The notes under the pieces: model-generated
The model's database searches: none
What the model saw: only the letters and a program-made list of their open reading frames with translations
Told to the model about the DNA's origin: nothing
Translations under genes and position numbers: made by a program
Assembly (NCBI GenBank): GCA_014642895.1
Contig: BMJD01000006.1
Location: forward strand, 9,432-73,431
From: Lentibacillus populi
GTDB taxonomy: Bacteria; Bacillota; Bacilli; Bacillales; Amphibacillaceae
Length of the DNA: 64,000 bases
Direction of reading: 5' to 3'
Part shown: one piece after another, positions 25,901 through 34,956 of the stretch
Layout: each line of letters begins with the position of its first letter
How positions within the stretch are numbered: the first letter of the stretch is position 1

Positions 25901-27178
25901 ATGAGAAAGACCAGAATTGAAAAACTGCAAAACGAATGGAAAAATGATTTGCGCTGGATAGGCGTCGAACGGCCGTATACCGCGGAGGATGTTGTGCGCC
26001 TGCGCGGTTCCATTGATATGGATTATACACTTGCCAGAAACGGTGCTATGAAACTATGGAAACTGGTTAATGAAGAAAACTATGTCAACGCATTAGGGGC
26101 ATCAACAGGGAATCAGGCGGTCCAGCAGGTGAAAGCGGGTTTGAAAGCGATATACTTAAGTGGCTGGCAGGTTGCAGCCGATGCAAATTTAGCGGGCCAG
26201 ATGTATCCGGATCAAAGCTTATATCCGGCAAACAGTGTACCGAATGTAGTGAAGCGAATAAATCAGGCGTTACAACGTGCTGATCAGATACATTATGCGG
26301 AAGGGAAGGAAGAAATCGACTGGTTTGCGCCGATTGTTGCCGATGCGGAGGCGGGGTTTGGCGGTCAATTAAATGTCTTTGAATTGATGAAGGCCATGAT
26401 TGAAGCTGGAGCATCAGGTGTTCATTTTGAGGATCAGCTGTCATCTGAGAAAAAATGTGGCCATTTAGGTGGAAAAGTATTGCTGCCAACACAAACCGCT
26501 GTACGAAATTTGATAGCTGCACGGTTTGCGGCGGATGTAATGGGAACGCCAACAGTTGTTATTGCAAGAACAGATGCCAATGCAGCAAATTTAATTACTA
26601 GTGATGTTGATCCATATGATACACCATTTATGACAGGTGAACGGACGGCAGAAGGCTTTTACAAAACAAGGGCAGGTATTGATCAGGCAATCTCCAGAGG
26701 AATCGCCTACGCGCCATATGCCGATTTAATCTGGTGTGAGACATCGGAACCAAACTTACAGGAGGCACAAAAATTTGCTGATGCTATCCATGAAAAATAT
26801 CCGAATAAATTGTTAGCCTATAATTGTTCTCCATCATTTAACTGGAAGCGTAAACTATCAGATGATGAAATTGCCGGGTTCCAGCAGGAGCTTGGGAGAA
26901 TGGGATACAAATTCCAGTTCGTCACATTGGCAGGTTTTCATGCGCTGAATCATAGCATGTTTGAATTGGCAAGAGATTATAACAATAACGGTATGGCTGC
27001 CTATTCAAAATTACAGCAAGCGGAATTTGCCAGTGAATCGTACGGCTACAGTGCCACCCGTCACCAACGTGAGGTCGGAACCGGTTATTTTGATGAAGTA
27101 GCACAAGTAATTGCTGGAGGTACCTCCTCAACGGCGGCATTAAAAGGATCGACGGAGGAAGAGCAGTTTACAAGCTAG
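25901..27178 (+). CDS. aceA: Isocitrate lyase
   Basis: A 425-residue isocitrate lyase, the first glyoxylate-shunt enzyme, splitting isocitrate into glyoxylate and succinate. The catalytic signature [11 protein letters not shown] is present, as are [15 protein letters not shown] (Mg binding) and [11 protein letters not shown]. Length is normal for the class. AAAGGAGG precedes the ATG. No malate synthase gene is adjacent; a 33-codon open stretch just upstream (25802-25902) has no recognised match. It fits growth on fatty acids or acetate, in line with the fad genes in this window. Confidence 0.96.
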   Translation: MRKTRIEKLQNEWKNDLRWIGVERPYTAEDVVRLRGSIDMDYTLARNGAMKLWKLVNEENYVNALGASTGNQAVQQVKAGLKAIYLSGWQVAADANLAGQMYPDQSLYPANSVPNVVKRINQALQRADQIHYAEGKEEIDWFAPIVADAEAGFGGQLNVFELMKAMIEAGASGVHFEDQLSSEKKCGHLGGKVLLPTQTAVRNLIAARFAADVMGTPTVVIARTDANAANLITSDVDPYDTPFMTGERTAEGFYKTRAGIDQAISRGIAYAPYADLIWCETSEPNLQEAQKFADAIHEKYPNKLLAYNCSPSFNWKRKLSDDEIAGFQQELGRMGYKFQFVTLAGFHALNHSMFELARDYNNNGMAAYSKLQQAEFASESYGYSATRHQREVGTGYFDEVAQVIAGGTSSTAALKGSTEEEQFTS

Positions 27179-27217
27179 AAAATGATATGAAAAATTTATA
27201 TTGAAACATGTGATATT

Positions 27218-27261
27218 AAAGTAATCACCTTGCTGATCAAGACAATGGTGATTACTTTTTT
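27218..27261 (+). terminator. Terminator of aceA
   Basis: AAGTAATCACC / GGTGATTACTT arms with a 17-base loop, then TTTTTT. Confidence 0.9.
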
Positions 27262-27563
27262 CACTTCTTAAAGTTGCCCCTTACCGAATTATTGGACAAG
27301 GCTTGTGTACGTTTGCAGTTCGTTTTAATTAAATATAAATTTGCAAAACCCATTAGGTCACCACAATTGGCAGTAACTCTCTGTTTCTTCAACTTTACCG
27401 TCCTACCTATATATGTTAATCGAAAAGGGAGCCACTATAAGTTTGTGAAGGGGTTAACTTAGTTATTAAAAGTCAAATGGTTTCAAAAAGTAACTAAACC
27501 ATGTATAATAGTCTCGGAGTTTATTTCTAACTAACATTAATGCAATTAGGAGGAAAGTCTTCA
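27262..27563. other. Gene-free spacer between aceA and the nitroreductase
   Basis: No credible gene. TATAAT near 27505 (GTATAATAGT) may be the -10 of the nitroreductase promoter. Nothing else recognised. Confidence 0.4.
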
Positions 27564-28151
27564 ATGATTGAAGTAGAAGCGTTTCGAAAAGCGTCATATG
27601 ATATTGACCCAATTTACGTAAATCGCTGGTCTCCAAGATCATTTTTGGATAAAGAGGTACCAGAGGATATTCTTCATAGTGTTTTTGAAGCCGCACGGTG
27701 GGCTCCGTCTGCTGCAAACATTCAGCCATGGAGGTTTGTGACGGCTCGAAAACAAACAGACCGAGAAAGGTTTCTTACTTTTATCAATGAAGGAAACGTT
27801 GCCTGGTGTAAGAAAGCACCAGTTCTTATTGCGGTAATATCGAAAACGGATTCCGAAACAACCGGAGGACACAACCAGGCACATGCATTTGATACAGGAA
27901 CAGCCTGGGGGTACCTGGCCTTGGAAGCCTTCCGTAAAGGTCTTATCACACATGCTATGGGTGGTTTTGACCGTGAAAAAGCAAAGGAAGTATTAAATAT
28001 TCCGGAAAACTATAACGTGCATGCAATCGTTGCTTTGGGGTATAAAGGGGAAAAAGATTTATTGATGGAGCAGTATCGTGACCGGGAAAAACCTTCAAGC
28101 CGTAAAGAAGTGGAAGAATTTATGTTTGAAGGTACCTTTGCTGAAAAATAA
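27564..28151 (+). CDS. Nitroreductase-family flavoprotein
   Basis: A 195-residue FMN-dependent oxidoreductase. The N-terminal NRWSPRSFLDKEVPED and the FMN-binding FEAARWAPSAANIQPWRF are characteristic; AHAFDTGTAWGYLALEA forms the dimer helix, and IVALGYKGE is the C-terminal conserved block. It uses NAD(P)H to reduce nitro compounds or quinones. Physiological substrate unknown. AGGAGG lies before ATG 27564; an upstream ATG at 27540 would include the ribosome site. It has its own terminator. Confidence 0.88.
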   Translation: MIEVEAFRKASYDIDPIYVNRWSPRSFLDKEVPEDILHSVFEAARWAPSAANIQPWRFVTARKQTDRERFLTFINEGNVAWCKKAPVLIAVISKTDSETTGGHNQAHAFDTGTAWGYLALEAFRKGLITHAMGGFDREKAKEVLNIPENYNVHAIVALGYKGEKDLLMEQYRDREKPSSRKEVEEFMFEGTFAEK

Positions 28152-28160
28152 ACAATAGTT

Positions 28161-28195
28161 GATGCCCTTTCCTGTTATGGCAAGGGGCATTTTTA
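28161..28195 (+). terminator. Terminator of the nitroreductase gene
   Basis: GATGCCCTTT / AAGGGGCAT arms with a short loop, followed by TTTTTA. Confidence 0.8.
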
Positions 28196-28215
28196 TTGGC
28201 TTTTTTGGTGAGCTG

Positions 28216-28320
28216 CTGAAGTTTCTGGACTGAAGTTTTAAAAAACACTGAGGTTTGGCCGAAAGTTGCTGGACTGGAGTTGAAAAATGCTGAAGATTCA
28301 TTGTAAGCCGCTGAACTTGG
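28216..28320. repeat. Degenerate 21-bp repeats (ctgaag type)
   Basis: CTGAAG-like words begin at 28248, 28269, 28290 and 28311, exactly 21 bp apart, with less regular ones at 28216 and 28230. It lies between the converging nitroreductase and yitT-like genes. The same word is used in the clusters at 44440-44625 and 62973-63041. Confidence 0.85.
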
Positions 28321-28340
28321 GAGTAACAGGCACCTGCCTG

Positions 28341-28925
28341 TCAGCTCCTGTTTCGCTTAGGGGCAAAGCAGCTAGTAATAAAGGAGGTAGTTAATCCAAC
28401 CATTAACACCATAATAGCGGAATAAGTAATAGTTGCCTCCTGTATAACGATCCATCCAAAGAGAATGACTATACTATCAATCATTAAAATATAAATACCG
28501 ACATTAATAGATGTCAGCTTGGACAACATTAAAGCTAGCAAGTCTGTCCCACCAGTGCTAATATTCGCTAATAGCATAATACCGACACCTGTACCAATTA
28601 GCAGACCGCCAGTCAATGAGCTAATCAGGATAGGTGCTGTATACATATGGGATAATGGGCGAAAATAATCGATAAGAAACGAGGAAAATAATAGCCCGTG
28701 CAGTCCATTATAAAAGTATTTCCGATAATGAAACCAGGCAATCATGTACAAGGGAAGGCTTAGCACGATAATTGTTAACCCTGGTTGTAAACCTACTGTA
28801 TATTTGGCAATTAGTCCTAAACCTATGATTCCCCCATCCAACAAGTGATTTGGGATTAAAAAGCAATTGATGCCAATTGCTACACAAACACTGCCGATAA
28901 TAATTGATACGATTTTTTGGACCAT
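28341..28925 (-). CDS. YitT-family membrane protein
   Basis: A 194-residue integral membrane protein with about five hydrophobic helices. It has the YitT/DUF161 signatures ... IGINCFLIPNHLLDGGIIGLGL and GGLLIGTGVGIMLLANISTGGTDLLA (read in parts). It lacks the C-terminal DUF2179 domain found in many longer family members, consistent with the short subgroup. AGGTGG places the start at ATG 28925 rather than the GTG 12 bases upstream. Function of the family is unknown. Confidence 0.82.
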   Translation of the reverse strand: MVQKIVSIIIGSVCVAIGINCFLIPNHLLDGGIIGLGLIAKYTVGLQPGLTIIVLSLPLYMIAWFHYRKYFYNGLHGLLFSSFLIDYFRPLSHMYTAPILISSLTGGLLIGTGVGIMLLANISTGGTDLLALMLSKLTSINVGIYILMIDSIVILFGWIVIQEATITYSAIMVLMVGLTTSFITSCFAPKRNRS

Positions 28926-29070
28926 ATATTTATCCACCTGCCAAACCTGTCCAAACTACATCTTACTAATAGATATGATTGAAAAGGCTGAATTATCCAT
29001 TACGTGTTAGCTGTTTTGGTAAAAAAATATGTTAGGAGGTGGGCTCCTGCATTATACGGCAGGAAACAAA

Positions 29071-30354
29071 ATGGATATTATTAATTTATTGCTGATTATT
29101 ATATTGATCGCTTTGACTGCATTTTTTGTTGCAACTGAATTTTCAATTGTAAAGGTACGGCCAACCAGAATCGATCAACTAATTGCTGAAGGGAACAAAA
29201 ATGCCCTGCATGCGAAGAAAATTATTGATAATTTGGATACGTACTTGTCCGCAAGTCAGCTGGGTATTACGGTTACAGCATTAGGTTTAGGGTGGCTCGG
29301 GGAACCAACAATAAAAGTATTAATTGATCCTGTTTTCGAAAGACTGGGGTTAAATATGGCTTTAGCATCCATATTATCGTTTATTATTGCGTTTTTGCTC
29401 ATTACGTTTTTAAATGTTGTTATTGGGGAGTTAGCTCCAAAATCAATCGCTATCCAAAAGGCGGAAACGGTGACATTATTATTTGCCAAACCGCTTATCG
29501 TTTTTTATAAATTGATGTTCCCGTTCATTTGGATCTTAAATGGATCATCACGATTCATTATTCGTTTGTTCGGTTTTAAACCTGCCAACGAGAGTGAAGC
29601 AGCACTCACGGAAGAAGAATTACGGCTGATATTATCGGAAAGCTATGAAGGCGGTGAAATTAATCAGGCGGAAATGATGTATGTCAATAACATATTTGAA
29701 TTTGATGAACGGATGGCCAAAGAAATCATGGTTCCCCGTACGGAAATGGTCTGCTTTTTTAAAGATAATGACAAAAAGGAGAATATTGCTGTCGTCCGGG
29801 AGAAACAATTTACCCGGTATCCGGTTGCGGAAGGCGATAAAGACCATATCGTCGGATTAGTAAATATCAAGGAACTTTTTACGAATCATCTCAAGAATGA
29901 GGAGGAATCCATTGCACCCTTGATTAGGCCGATCCTCTACTTTTCCGAATCAACGCCAATTAAACAGGCCCTGATCAAAATGCAGAAGGAACGTATTCAT
30001 ATGGGGATTGTCATTGATGAATACGGTGGGACTGCGGGATTAATAACGGTTGAGGATATTCTGGAAGAAATTGTCGGTGAAATCCGGGATGAATTCGATA
30101 TGAATGAAAAACCAATGATTGAGAAGGTGGACGATACGACCACTGTTGTCGCTGGGAAGGTGCTATTAGAGGAAATAAATGATTTATTTGGTACTGACTT
30201 GCAAGAAGATGATGTTGATACAATTGGCGGCTGGATGATCACGAACAATATGGATGCGAAACAAGGCACAACTCTCGAGCATGGTGGTTACCGATTTATT
30301 GTAGTAGAAATCGATGGGCACCAGATTAAGAAGGTTAAAATAAGAAAGATTTAA
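29071..30354 (+). CDS. CNNM/CorC-type hemolysin-family membrane protein
   Basis: A 427-residue protein: a DUF21 (CNNM) domain with three to four membrane helices in residues 1-180, a CBS-pair domain (EIMVPRTEMVCF, YPVAEGDKDHIVGLVNIKEL, then GGTAGLITVEDILEEIVGEI), and a C-terminal CorC_HlyC domain. Relatives are implicated in Mg2+ export or divalent-cation handling. The start at ATG 29071 follows CAGGAAAC; an ATG 42 bases upstream, near TTAGGAGGTGG, would begin inside that site. Function inferred from family. Confidence 0.88.
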   Translation: MDIINLLLIIILIALTAFFVATEFSIVKVRPTRIDQLIAEGNKNALHAKKIIDNLDTYLSASQLGITVTALGLGWLGEPTIKVLIDPVFERLGLNMALASILSFIIAFLLITFLNVVIGELAPKSIAIQKAETVTLLFAKPLIVFYKLMFPFIWILNGSSRFIIRLFGFKPANESEAALTEEELRLILSESYEGGEINQAEMMYVNNIFEFDERMAKEIMVPRTEMVCFFKDNDKKENIAVVREKQFTRYPVAEGDKDHIVGLVNIKELFTNHLKNEEESIAPLIRPILYFSESTPIKQALIKMQKERIHMGIVIDEYGGTAGLITVEDILEEIVGEIRDEFDMNEKPMIEKVDDTTTVVAGKVLLEEINDLFGTDLQEDDVDTIGGWMITNNMDAKQGTTLEHGGYRFIVVEIDGHQIKKVKIRKI

Positions 30355-30455
30355 GGTAAACTCCTAGCAGGGTTTGTCTTTTTTTTGATGACTGGAAAGT
30401 ATATAATAGTAGAAAAGATAAGAAAATTGTTAATAGGGGTAAACCATATTCAAAA

Positions 30456-30628
30456 ATGGAAGCAGCCGTAATAATGACGGGATCTGCTGCAGCTGTTGCT
30501 GTGTTATATTGCATTAAGAATAACAATCGTTACCCTTGCCACTGCCATGCTGATCATTGCAGCCATCGTAACTGTTATGGTAGTACGGCCAACAAAAGCA
30601 GTCTATTTTAAAGAAGCATCTTCATAAT
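30456..30628 (+). pseudogene. Small membrane-protein fragment with shifted frames
   Basis: One frame (30456-30611) opens MEAAVIMTGSAAAVAV and continues into Cys/His-rich sequence. The +1 frame contains a clear membrane helix, LRITIVTLATAMLIIAAIV, then VRPTKAVYFKEASS and a stop at 30626-30628. Neither has a good ribosome site, so a frameshifted small membrane gene is the simplest reading; a genuine short peptide in the second frame is possible. Confidence 0.3.
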
Positions 30629-30692
30629 GGAAACCTTTTCATCGTTATAATTGAATGGAACAAATAAAAAAACGAGAAAGGCTGGCAACAAA

Positions 30693-31637
30693 ATGGAAAA
30701 ATTGAATCAAGCAAAAGAGAAGTTAAATAGGGTTATTTTTGGAAAGGAGGAGATTGTCGATTTATTATTTATTGCCCTGATCGCCGGAGGGCATGTGCTC
30801 CTGGAAAGTGTTCCGGGGACAGGCAAAACGAAACTTGCGAAAAGCTTTGCCAAGGTGATTGATGGAAAATTTAACAGGGTGCAATTTACACCGGATGTGT
30901 TGCCAAGTGATGTCACCGGGATCCGCATTTTTAATCCGAAGACTCAGGAATTTGAACTGAACGTTGGGCCGGTCGTGACGAATATCCTGCTGGCAGATGA
31001 AATCAACCGGGCTACACCGAAAACGCAATCAAGTCTGCTTGAGGTAATGGAAGAATATCAAACGACAATTGATGGAGAAACAATCAAGGTCGATGCTCCG
31101 TTTCTGGTCATCGCCACACAAAATCCAGTGGAAAATAATTATGGTACATTCCCATTGCCGGAAGCACAACTCGATCGCTTTTTGTTTAAAATTGATTTAG
31201 GCTATCCATCAATGGAAGAAGAAAAGCATATTTTACATACCTATCGTACCGATGACCCGTTTGCATCACTTACGGCATCGTTAACACTGGAGAATATTCG
31301 CGGATTGCAGGAGGAAATCAAACAGATTACGGTTTCTGACGTTGTCACCGATTATTTGGTCGCACTTGTAAGGTATTCCCGTGAGCATACCGACGTGGAA
31401 TTGGGAATCAGTCCACGTGGAACATTGGCACTCATGCGAGCCGCACAAGCCCGGGCATACATAGAGCAAAGAGACTACGTTCGTCCAGACGACATCAAAG
31501 CATTAGTACCTTATGTGTTCGAGCATCGCCTGATTTTGTCCTTGGAAGGCTCGATTAAAAAGACCCCGTCTCAGGTTGTCGGGGAAATTCTGACCGAGGT
31601 GGAAGTACCTGTTGAAGTTGGAGCAGATCAGGCATGA
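30693..31637 (+). CDS. MoxR-family AAA ATPase
   Basis: A 314-residue AAA+ ATPase of the MoxR group: Walker A ESVPGTGKTKLAKS, the RVQFTPDVLPSDVTG strand typical of MoxR, Walker B LLADEINRATPKTQSSLL, sensor I ATQNPVEN and arginine finger in LPEAQLDRFL. MoxR proteins act as chaperone-like factors with DUF58 partners. Here the DUF58 gene overlaps its stop by four bases and a DUF4129 membrane protein follows, the common three-gene unit. AGAAAGG lies before ATG 30693. Confidence 0.92.
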   Translation: MEKLNQAKEKLNRVIFGKEEIVDLLFIALIAGGHVLLESVPGTGKTKLAKSFAKVIDGKFNRVQFTPDVLPSDVTGIRIFNPKTQEFELNVGPVVTNILLADEINRATPKTQSSLLEVMEEYQTTIDGETIKVDAPFLVIATQNPVENNYGTFPLPEAQLDRFLFKIDLGYPSMEEEKHILHTYRTDDPFASLTASLTLENIRGLQEEIKQITVSDVVTDYLVALVRYSREHTDVELGISPRGTLALMRAAQARAYIEQRDYVRPDDIKALVPYVFEHRLILSLEGSIKKTPSQVVGEILTEVEVPVEVGADQA

Positions 31638-32851
31638 TATGGCAGAAGGAGTTTGGTCAGGCAAATAGAACGAACACCGATTACATACTTGCGGCAATTG
31701 TTGTTCTGGTGGCGATCGGTTTTTTCTTCAAAAAACCAATCTTGTTTTTGATCGTCGGCTTATTTGCGGCATACCTGTTATTGAACAAGTTGTATGACAA
31801 AAAAATTGGCGGGAAGCTGGAATTAAAAAATCACCGGCAAGTGTTGCGGATGTTCCCGGGTGATCATGCGGAAATTCAGTTTGAATTGCAAAACCGTTCC
31901 ATTTTTCCGATTATCAATGGGGAGTTGCAATTCCAGACAGACCAAGCCATTAAGGCAACAAACTATGTTGAATCAGCGAACAAGCATTGGAATCAATTCC
32001 ACATGCCATTGTCTGTTATCGGGAAAGGGAAGGTAACGATCAAACTGCCGATTCGGGCGGAAAAACGTGGTACATCAAGGGTGAAGAACATTCAGTATCT
32101 ATTTCCACACTTATTGAATTTTGACAATGTAACATTGAAATACAATCCGTTTTTTTACACGGAGTATGTTGTTTATCCCAAGCTGCTTCCGGTAAAAGGA
32201 TTGGAGTCGCTATCCTATGTCACGCCTGGATCACAGCGAACAAACTTTTCGCCATATGAAGATTTACAAAGCTTGCGCGGAACAAGGACGTACAGCTATC
32301 ACGATCCATTTTACCGGATTAATTGGAAAGCAAGCGCGAAAACACAGGAATTGCAAACCAATGTTTACGAACGAGTCGTTGATATGTCATATCTATTTTT
32401 GGTCAATATTGGGGTTCCCCATGGGTTGAATATCGCACAATTGACGAGGAATCTGGAAGATCTGCTGTCCCATACAGCTTATTTATGCGAATATGCAACG
32501 AAACAAGGTGTTTCCTTTGAAATTGCAATCAATGCCCGAAAACCCGGGAAAACACCGTACGTTTTCCTGCCGGAAGGGGAAGGGAAGACACATTATGTTC
32601 ACGCACTTGAACTTTTGGCACGGGTACATCCCCAGGCAATGGTTATTCCGTTTGAGCAAATGCTATATCGGGTTGGGCAAAAATTTGATAAACCAAAAAC
32701 AATTATTGTGCTTGGAGAAATTCCGGCCGGAGCAGTACAGATGATGGATAACTGGAAATACAAGCAAAAAAACATCTTTCATGTTGAGACTGTAGCGGAT
32801 GGGGCTTATATGAAACGTTGGGAAAAGAGTGAGCTTGATCATGCAAAATAA
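31634..32851 (+). CDS. DUF58-domain membrane protein
   Basis: A 405-residue protein with two N-terminal membrane helices (DYILAAIVVLVAIGFF and ILFLIVGLFAAYLLL), a beta-rich middle, and the DUF58 block YEDLQSLRGTRTYSYHDPFYRINWKASAK (read in parts). DUF58 proteins are vWA-like partners of MoxR ATPases. Translation is coupled to moxR (ATGA overlap). Its 3' end overlaps the next gene by 11 bases. Precise role unknown. Confidence 0.88.
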   Translation: MIWQKEFGQANRTNTDYILAAIVVLVAIGFFFKKPILFLIVGLFAAYLLLNKLYDKKIGGKLELKNHRQVLRMFPGDHAEIQFELQNRSIFPIINGELQFQTDQAIKATNYVESANKHWNQFHMPLSVIGKGKVTIKLPIRAEKRGTSRVKNIQYLFPHLLNFDNVTLKYNPFFYTEYVVYPKLLPVKGLESLSYVTPGSQRTNFSPYEDLQSLRGTRTYSYHDPFYRINWKASAKTQELQTNVYERVVDMSYLFLVNIGVPHGLNIAQLTRNLEDLLSHTAYLCEYATKQGVSFEIAINARKPGKTPYVFLPEGEGKTHYVHALELLARVHPQAMVIPFEQMLYRVGQKFDKPKTIIVLGEIPAGAVQMMDNWKYKQKNIFHVETVADGAYMKRWEKSELDHAK

Positions 32852-34028
32852 ACATCCAATTATTACGTATGCATATCATTTTATGAGTGAAGCAATCATT
32901 TTATTTCTAATCTCTCTGCCTATTCTGTTCTATCACTACGAGTGGGTTCCATACGGTCTTTATGCTGTACTTGTTGCTGGGATTTGTACACTGTTTTCCA
33001 TTTATACAAAATTCTTCAAAGGGTATTTGCCATATATCGTAACGGCACCAGTTTTGGTCATTATCTTTATCGTTAGCGGTTTTCCGATCATAATCGGGGT
33101 CGTGCTTCCTGGTATGCTAACTTGGCGGTACATCAATATCCGCAGTGAAACGATTTTGGCGCGGGAAAATACTTATATCCGGATCACCTTGATTCTTGGT
33201 ACCGGACTGATGCTGCTGATAAATGATTTCCAAATTATCATCTATACTTTTTTGCAGTTTTTACTACTGATTGTTGGGTATATTTGCAGCCATTTAACGG
33301 TAATAAAAAAAGAAGAACGAAAACGGTTTGATAGGAAATTATGGTTGTTGATTGCTGGCATTTTTACAGCTGGTACCGTAATTATTTTTACTTTATTTGA
33401 TACAGGCCGCTATGTTTTTCTGAAAATTGGCGAGGGGCTTAGCTATATTGCGGCTATCGTAGTAAGCAAGCTGGCATTTCTGTTTCAGAATTTGGATTTC
33501 GATAACGTACAACTCCCGGACGAATCATCACCAATGGGACAGCAGGAAAACAAACTGAAGCAAATGGAACAGGTTGAGCCCTCCTTTATGGAAAAAATAT
33601 TACCGTTTATTTATTGGGGGCTGGTGATTGTCACGCTAGCGTTTGTTATTTTTCTCATGATTCGCTTTCTGAAAAAGCAATTTGTTGTCAGAGAACAAAT
33701 CGGTACGAGTGAAGCAGTCATTTATGGAGAGCTTGATCAAGACGAGCGGAAAAAACGTTCCATCTTAAGTAAGCTATTTGGTGGCTATTTTCAAAAACCT
33801 GATCATCCTGTCCGGAAAATGGTGTATCAATTTGAACAAAAAGCAGCAAAAAGTGGATATGGACGCAATGCATATGAAACCATAGAGGATTGGTTTAGGC
33901 GAATTGGCATCAATGCAGACCTTGCTGTATATCAAAAGGTACGTTATGGGGGTGATGAAGTGAATGAAGCAGAGATTACCGATTTGAAACGTCAACTAGG
34001 GGAGATGGAAGAGGAATTTGCAGACTAA
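32841..34028 (+). CDS. DUF4129-type membrane protein of the MoxR operon
   Basis: A 395-residue protein with about six membrane helices in residues 15-205, a further helix near 255-280 and a cytoplasmic C-terminal DUF4129-like domain (VRKMVYQFEQKAAKSGYG, ETIEDWFRRIG). In many Bacilli the third gene of this operon also carries a periplasmic transglutaminase domain; no Cys-His-Asp transglutaminase motif is visible here, so this looks like a shortened version. ATG 32841 is preferred over a GTG 12 bases upstream. Confidence 0.7.
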   Translation: MQNKHPIITYAYHFMSEAIILFLISLPILFYHYEWVPYGLYAVLVAGICTLFSIYTKFFKGYLPYIVTAPVLVIIFIVSGFPIIIGVVLPGMLTWRYINIRSETILARENTYIRITLILGTGLMLLINDFQIIIYTFLQFLLLIVGYICSHLTVIKKEERKRFDRKLWLLIAGIFTAGTVIIFTLFDTGRYVFLKIGEGLSYIAAIVVSKLAFLFQNLDFDNVQLPDESSPMGQQENKLKQMEQVEPSFMEKILPFIYWGLVIVTLAFVIFLMIRFLKKQFVVREQIGTSEAVIYGELDQDERKKRSILSKLFGGYFQKPDHPVRKMVYQFEQKAAKSGYGRNAYETIEDWFRRIGINADLAVYQKVRYGGDEVNEAEITDLKRQLGEMEEEFAD

Positions 34029-34030
34029 AA

Positions 34031-34059
34031 TTGACGGCCATGCATATAACGGCTATACT
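34031..34059 (+). promoter_or_regulatory. Promoter of the guanidine exporter operon
   Basis: TTGACG, 17 bases, TATACT, positioned about 20 bases before the riboswitch. Confidence 0.75.
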
Positions 34060-34078
34060 CTTATATAATAACAGTTTT

Positions 34079-34165
34079 CTAGGGTTCCACAATGTAAATT
34101 GGACTGGTCCGAGAGAAAACGCACGGAACGTGTACACGGAGGGATAAAAGCCCGGGAGGATATCT
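34079..34165 (+). ncRNA. Guanidine-I (ykkC) riboswitch
   Basis: The aptamer carries the conserved ykkC-class words in order: CTAGGGTTCC, GGACTGGTCCGAGAG, AAAACGCACGG, GTACACGGAGGGATAAAAG and CCCGGGAG. Free guanidine binding stabilises the aptamer and prevents the downstream terminator. Two SMR exporter genes follow, the standard cargo of this class. Confidence 0.96.
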
Positions 34166-34193
34166 AAAAGTGGATATCAGCCTGGGTTTTTTT
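34150..34193 (+). terminator. Riboswitch-controlled terminator
   Basis: GCCCGGGAggatatc / gatatcaGCCTGGG arms followed by TTTTTTT. The left arm overlaps the aptamer 3' end, so ligand binding and termination compete. Confidence 0.9.
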
Positions 34194-34231
34194 CTGCTTT
34201 TAGGTAATAAATAACAATGAGGTGATGAAGG

Positions 34232-34570
34232 ATGAAACAAGATTGGAGTTACGTATTTATAGCAGGAATATTTGAAATAGGCTGGGCGATCGGCTTAAAG
34301 CATGCTTTTAATGTTGGAACATGGTTACTAACTGCGATTGCCATTTATGCGAGTATGCATTTCTTAATTATCGCTTCCAAAAAGCTTCCAGTTGGCACAA
34401 CCTATGCAGTATTTACCGGCATGGGTACTGCAGGTACGGTTGTTTTTGACATGGCTGTATTTCATGAGCCATTCAGCTTTGCAAAAATATTGCTCATTTT
34501 ATTGCTATTAAGTGGAGTCATTGGTCTTAAAACGATCACAAAGGCACCTGAGACAGAAGGAGAGAATTAG
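34232..34570 (+). CDS. ykkC: SMR-family guanidinium exporter subunit
   Basis: A 112-residue small multidrug-resistance protein with four membrane helices. The essential glutamate is Glu15 in AGIFEIGWAIGLKHA; the GTTYAVFTGMGTAG segment of helix 3 is present. Under a guanidine-I riboswitch, this is the Gdx/YkkC branch, which exchanges guanidinium for protons. It pairs with the next gene two bases downstream, implying a heterodimer. Confidence 0.93.
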   Translation: MKQDWSYVFIAGIFEIGWAIGLKHAFNVGTWLLTAIAIYASMHFLIIASKKLPVGTTYAVFTGMGTAGTVVFDMAVFHEPFSFAKILLILLLLSGVIGLKTITKAPETEGEN

Positions 34571-34572
34571 AA

Positions 34573-34887
34573 ATGGCGTGGCTATTGCTTATCATTGCCG
34601 GGGTCGGGGAAGTGATTGGAGTTGCGGGTATTAATAAAGTTAATCAAGAGAAAAGCGTTTCAGCATTTATCACCTTGATTGGCGGTTTTGTCATGAGTTT
34701 TGTATTCCTGTCGATTGCGATGGAATCCTTGCCGATGAGTACGGCATATGCTGTCTGGACAGGCATGGGTACAGTTGGCAGTGCCCTTGTCGGCATGGTT
34801 GTTTATGGGGAGTCGAAGGATTGGCGCAGGATCTTGTTTATTAGCATGATTTTATCCGCAGCAGTAGGGTTGAAATTAATCTCTTAG
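34573..34887 (+). CDS. ykkD: SMR-family guanidinium exporter subunit
   Basis: A 104-residue SMR protein with four membrane helices; the conserved glutamate is Glu13 in IIAGVGEVIGVAGI, and STAYAVWTGMGTVG is the helix 3 segment. It is the second half of the guanidine exporter pair and shares the riboswitch-controlled transcript. Confidence 0.93.
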   Translation: MAWLLLIIAGVGEVIGVAGINKVNQEKSVSAFITLIGGFVMSFVFLSIAMESLPMSTAYAVWTGMGTVGSALVGMVVYGESKDWRRILFISMILSAAVGLKLIS

Positions 34888-34956
34888 TCTATGTTTATCC
34901 TTTCGTGTTTTCGGCTACAGGTAATTAAGAAATTTGTAAAGGGGTGCCGATCATTA

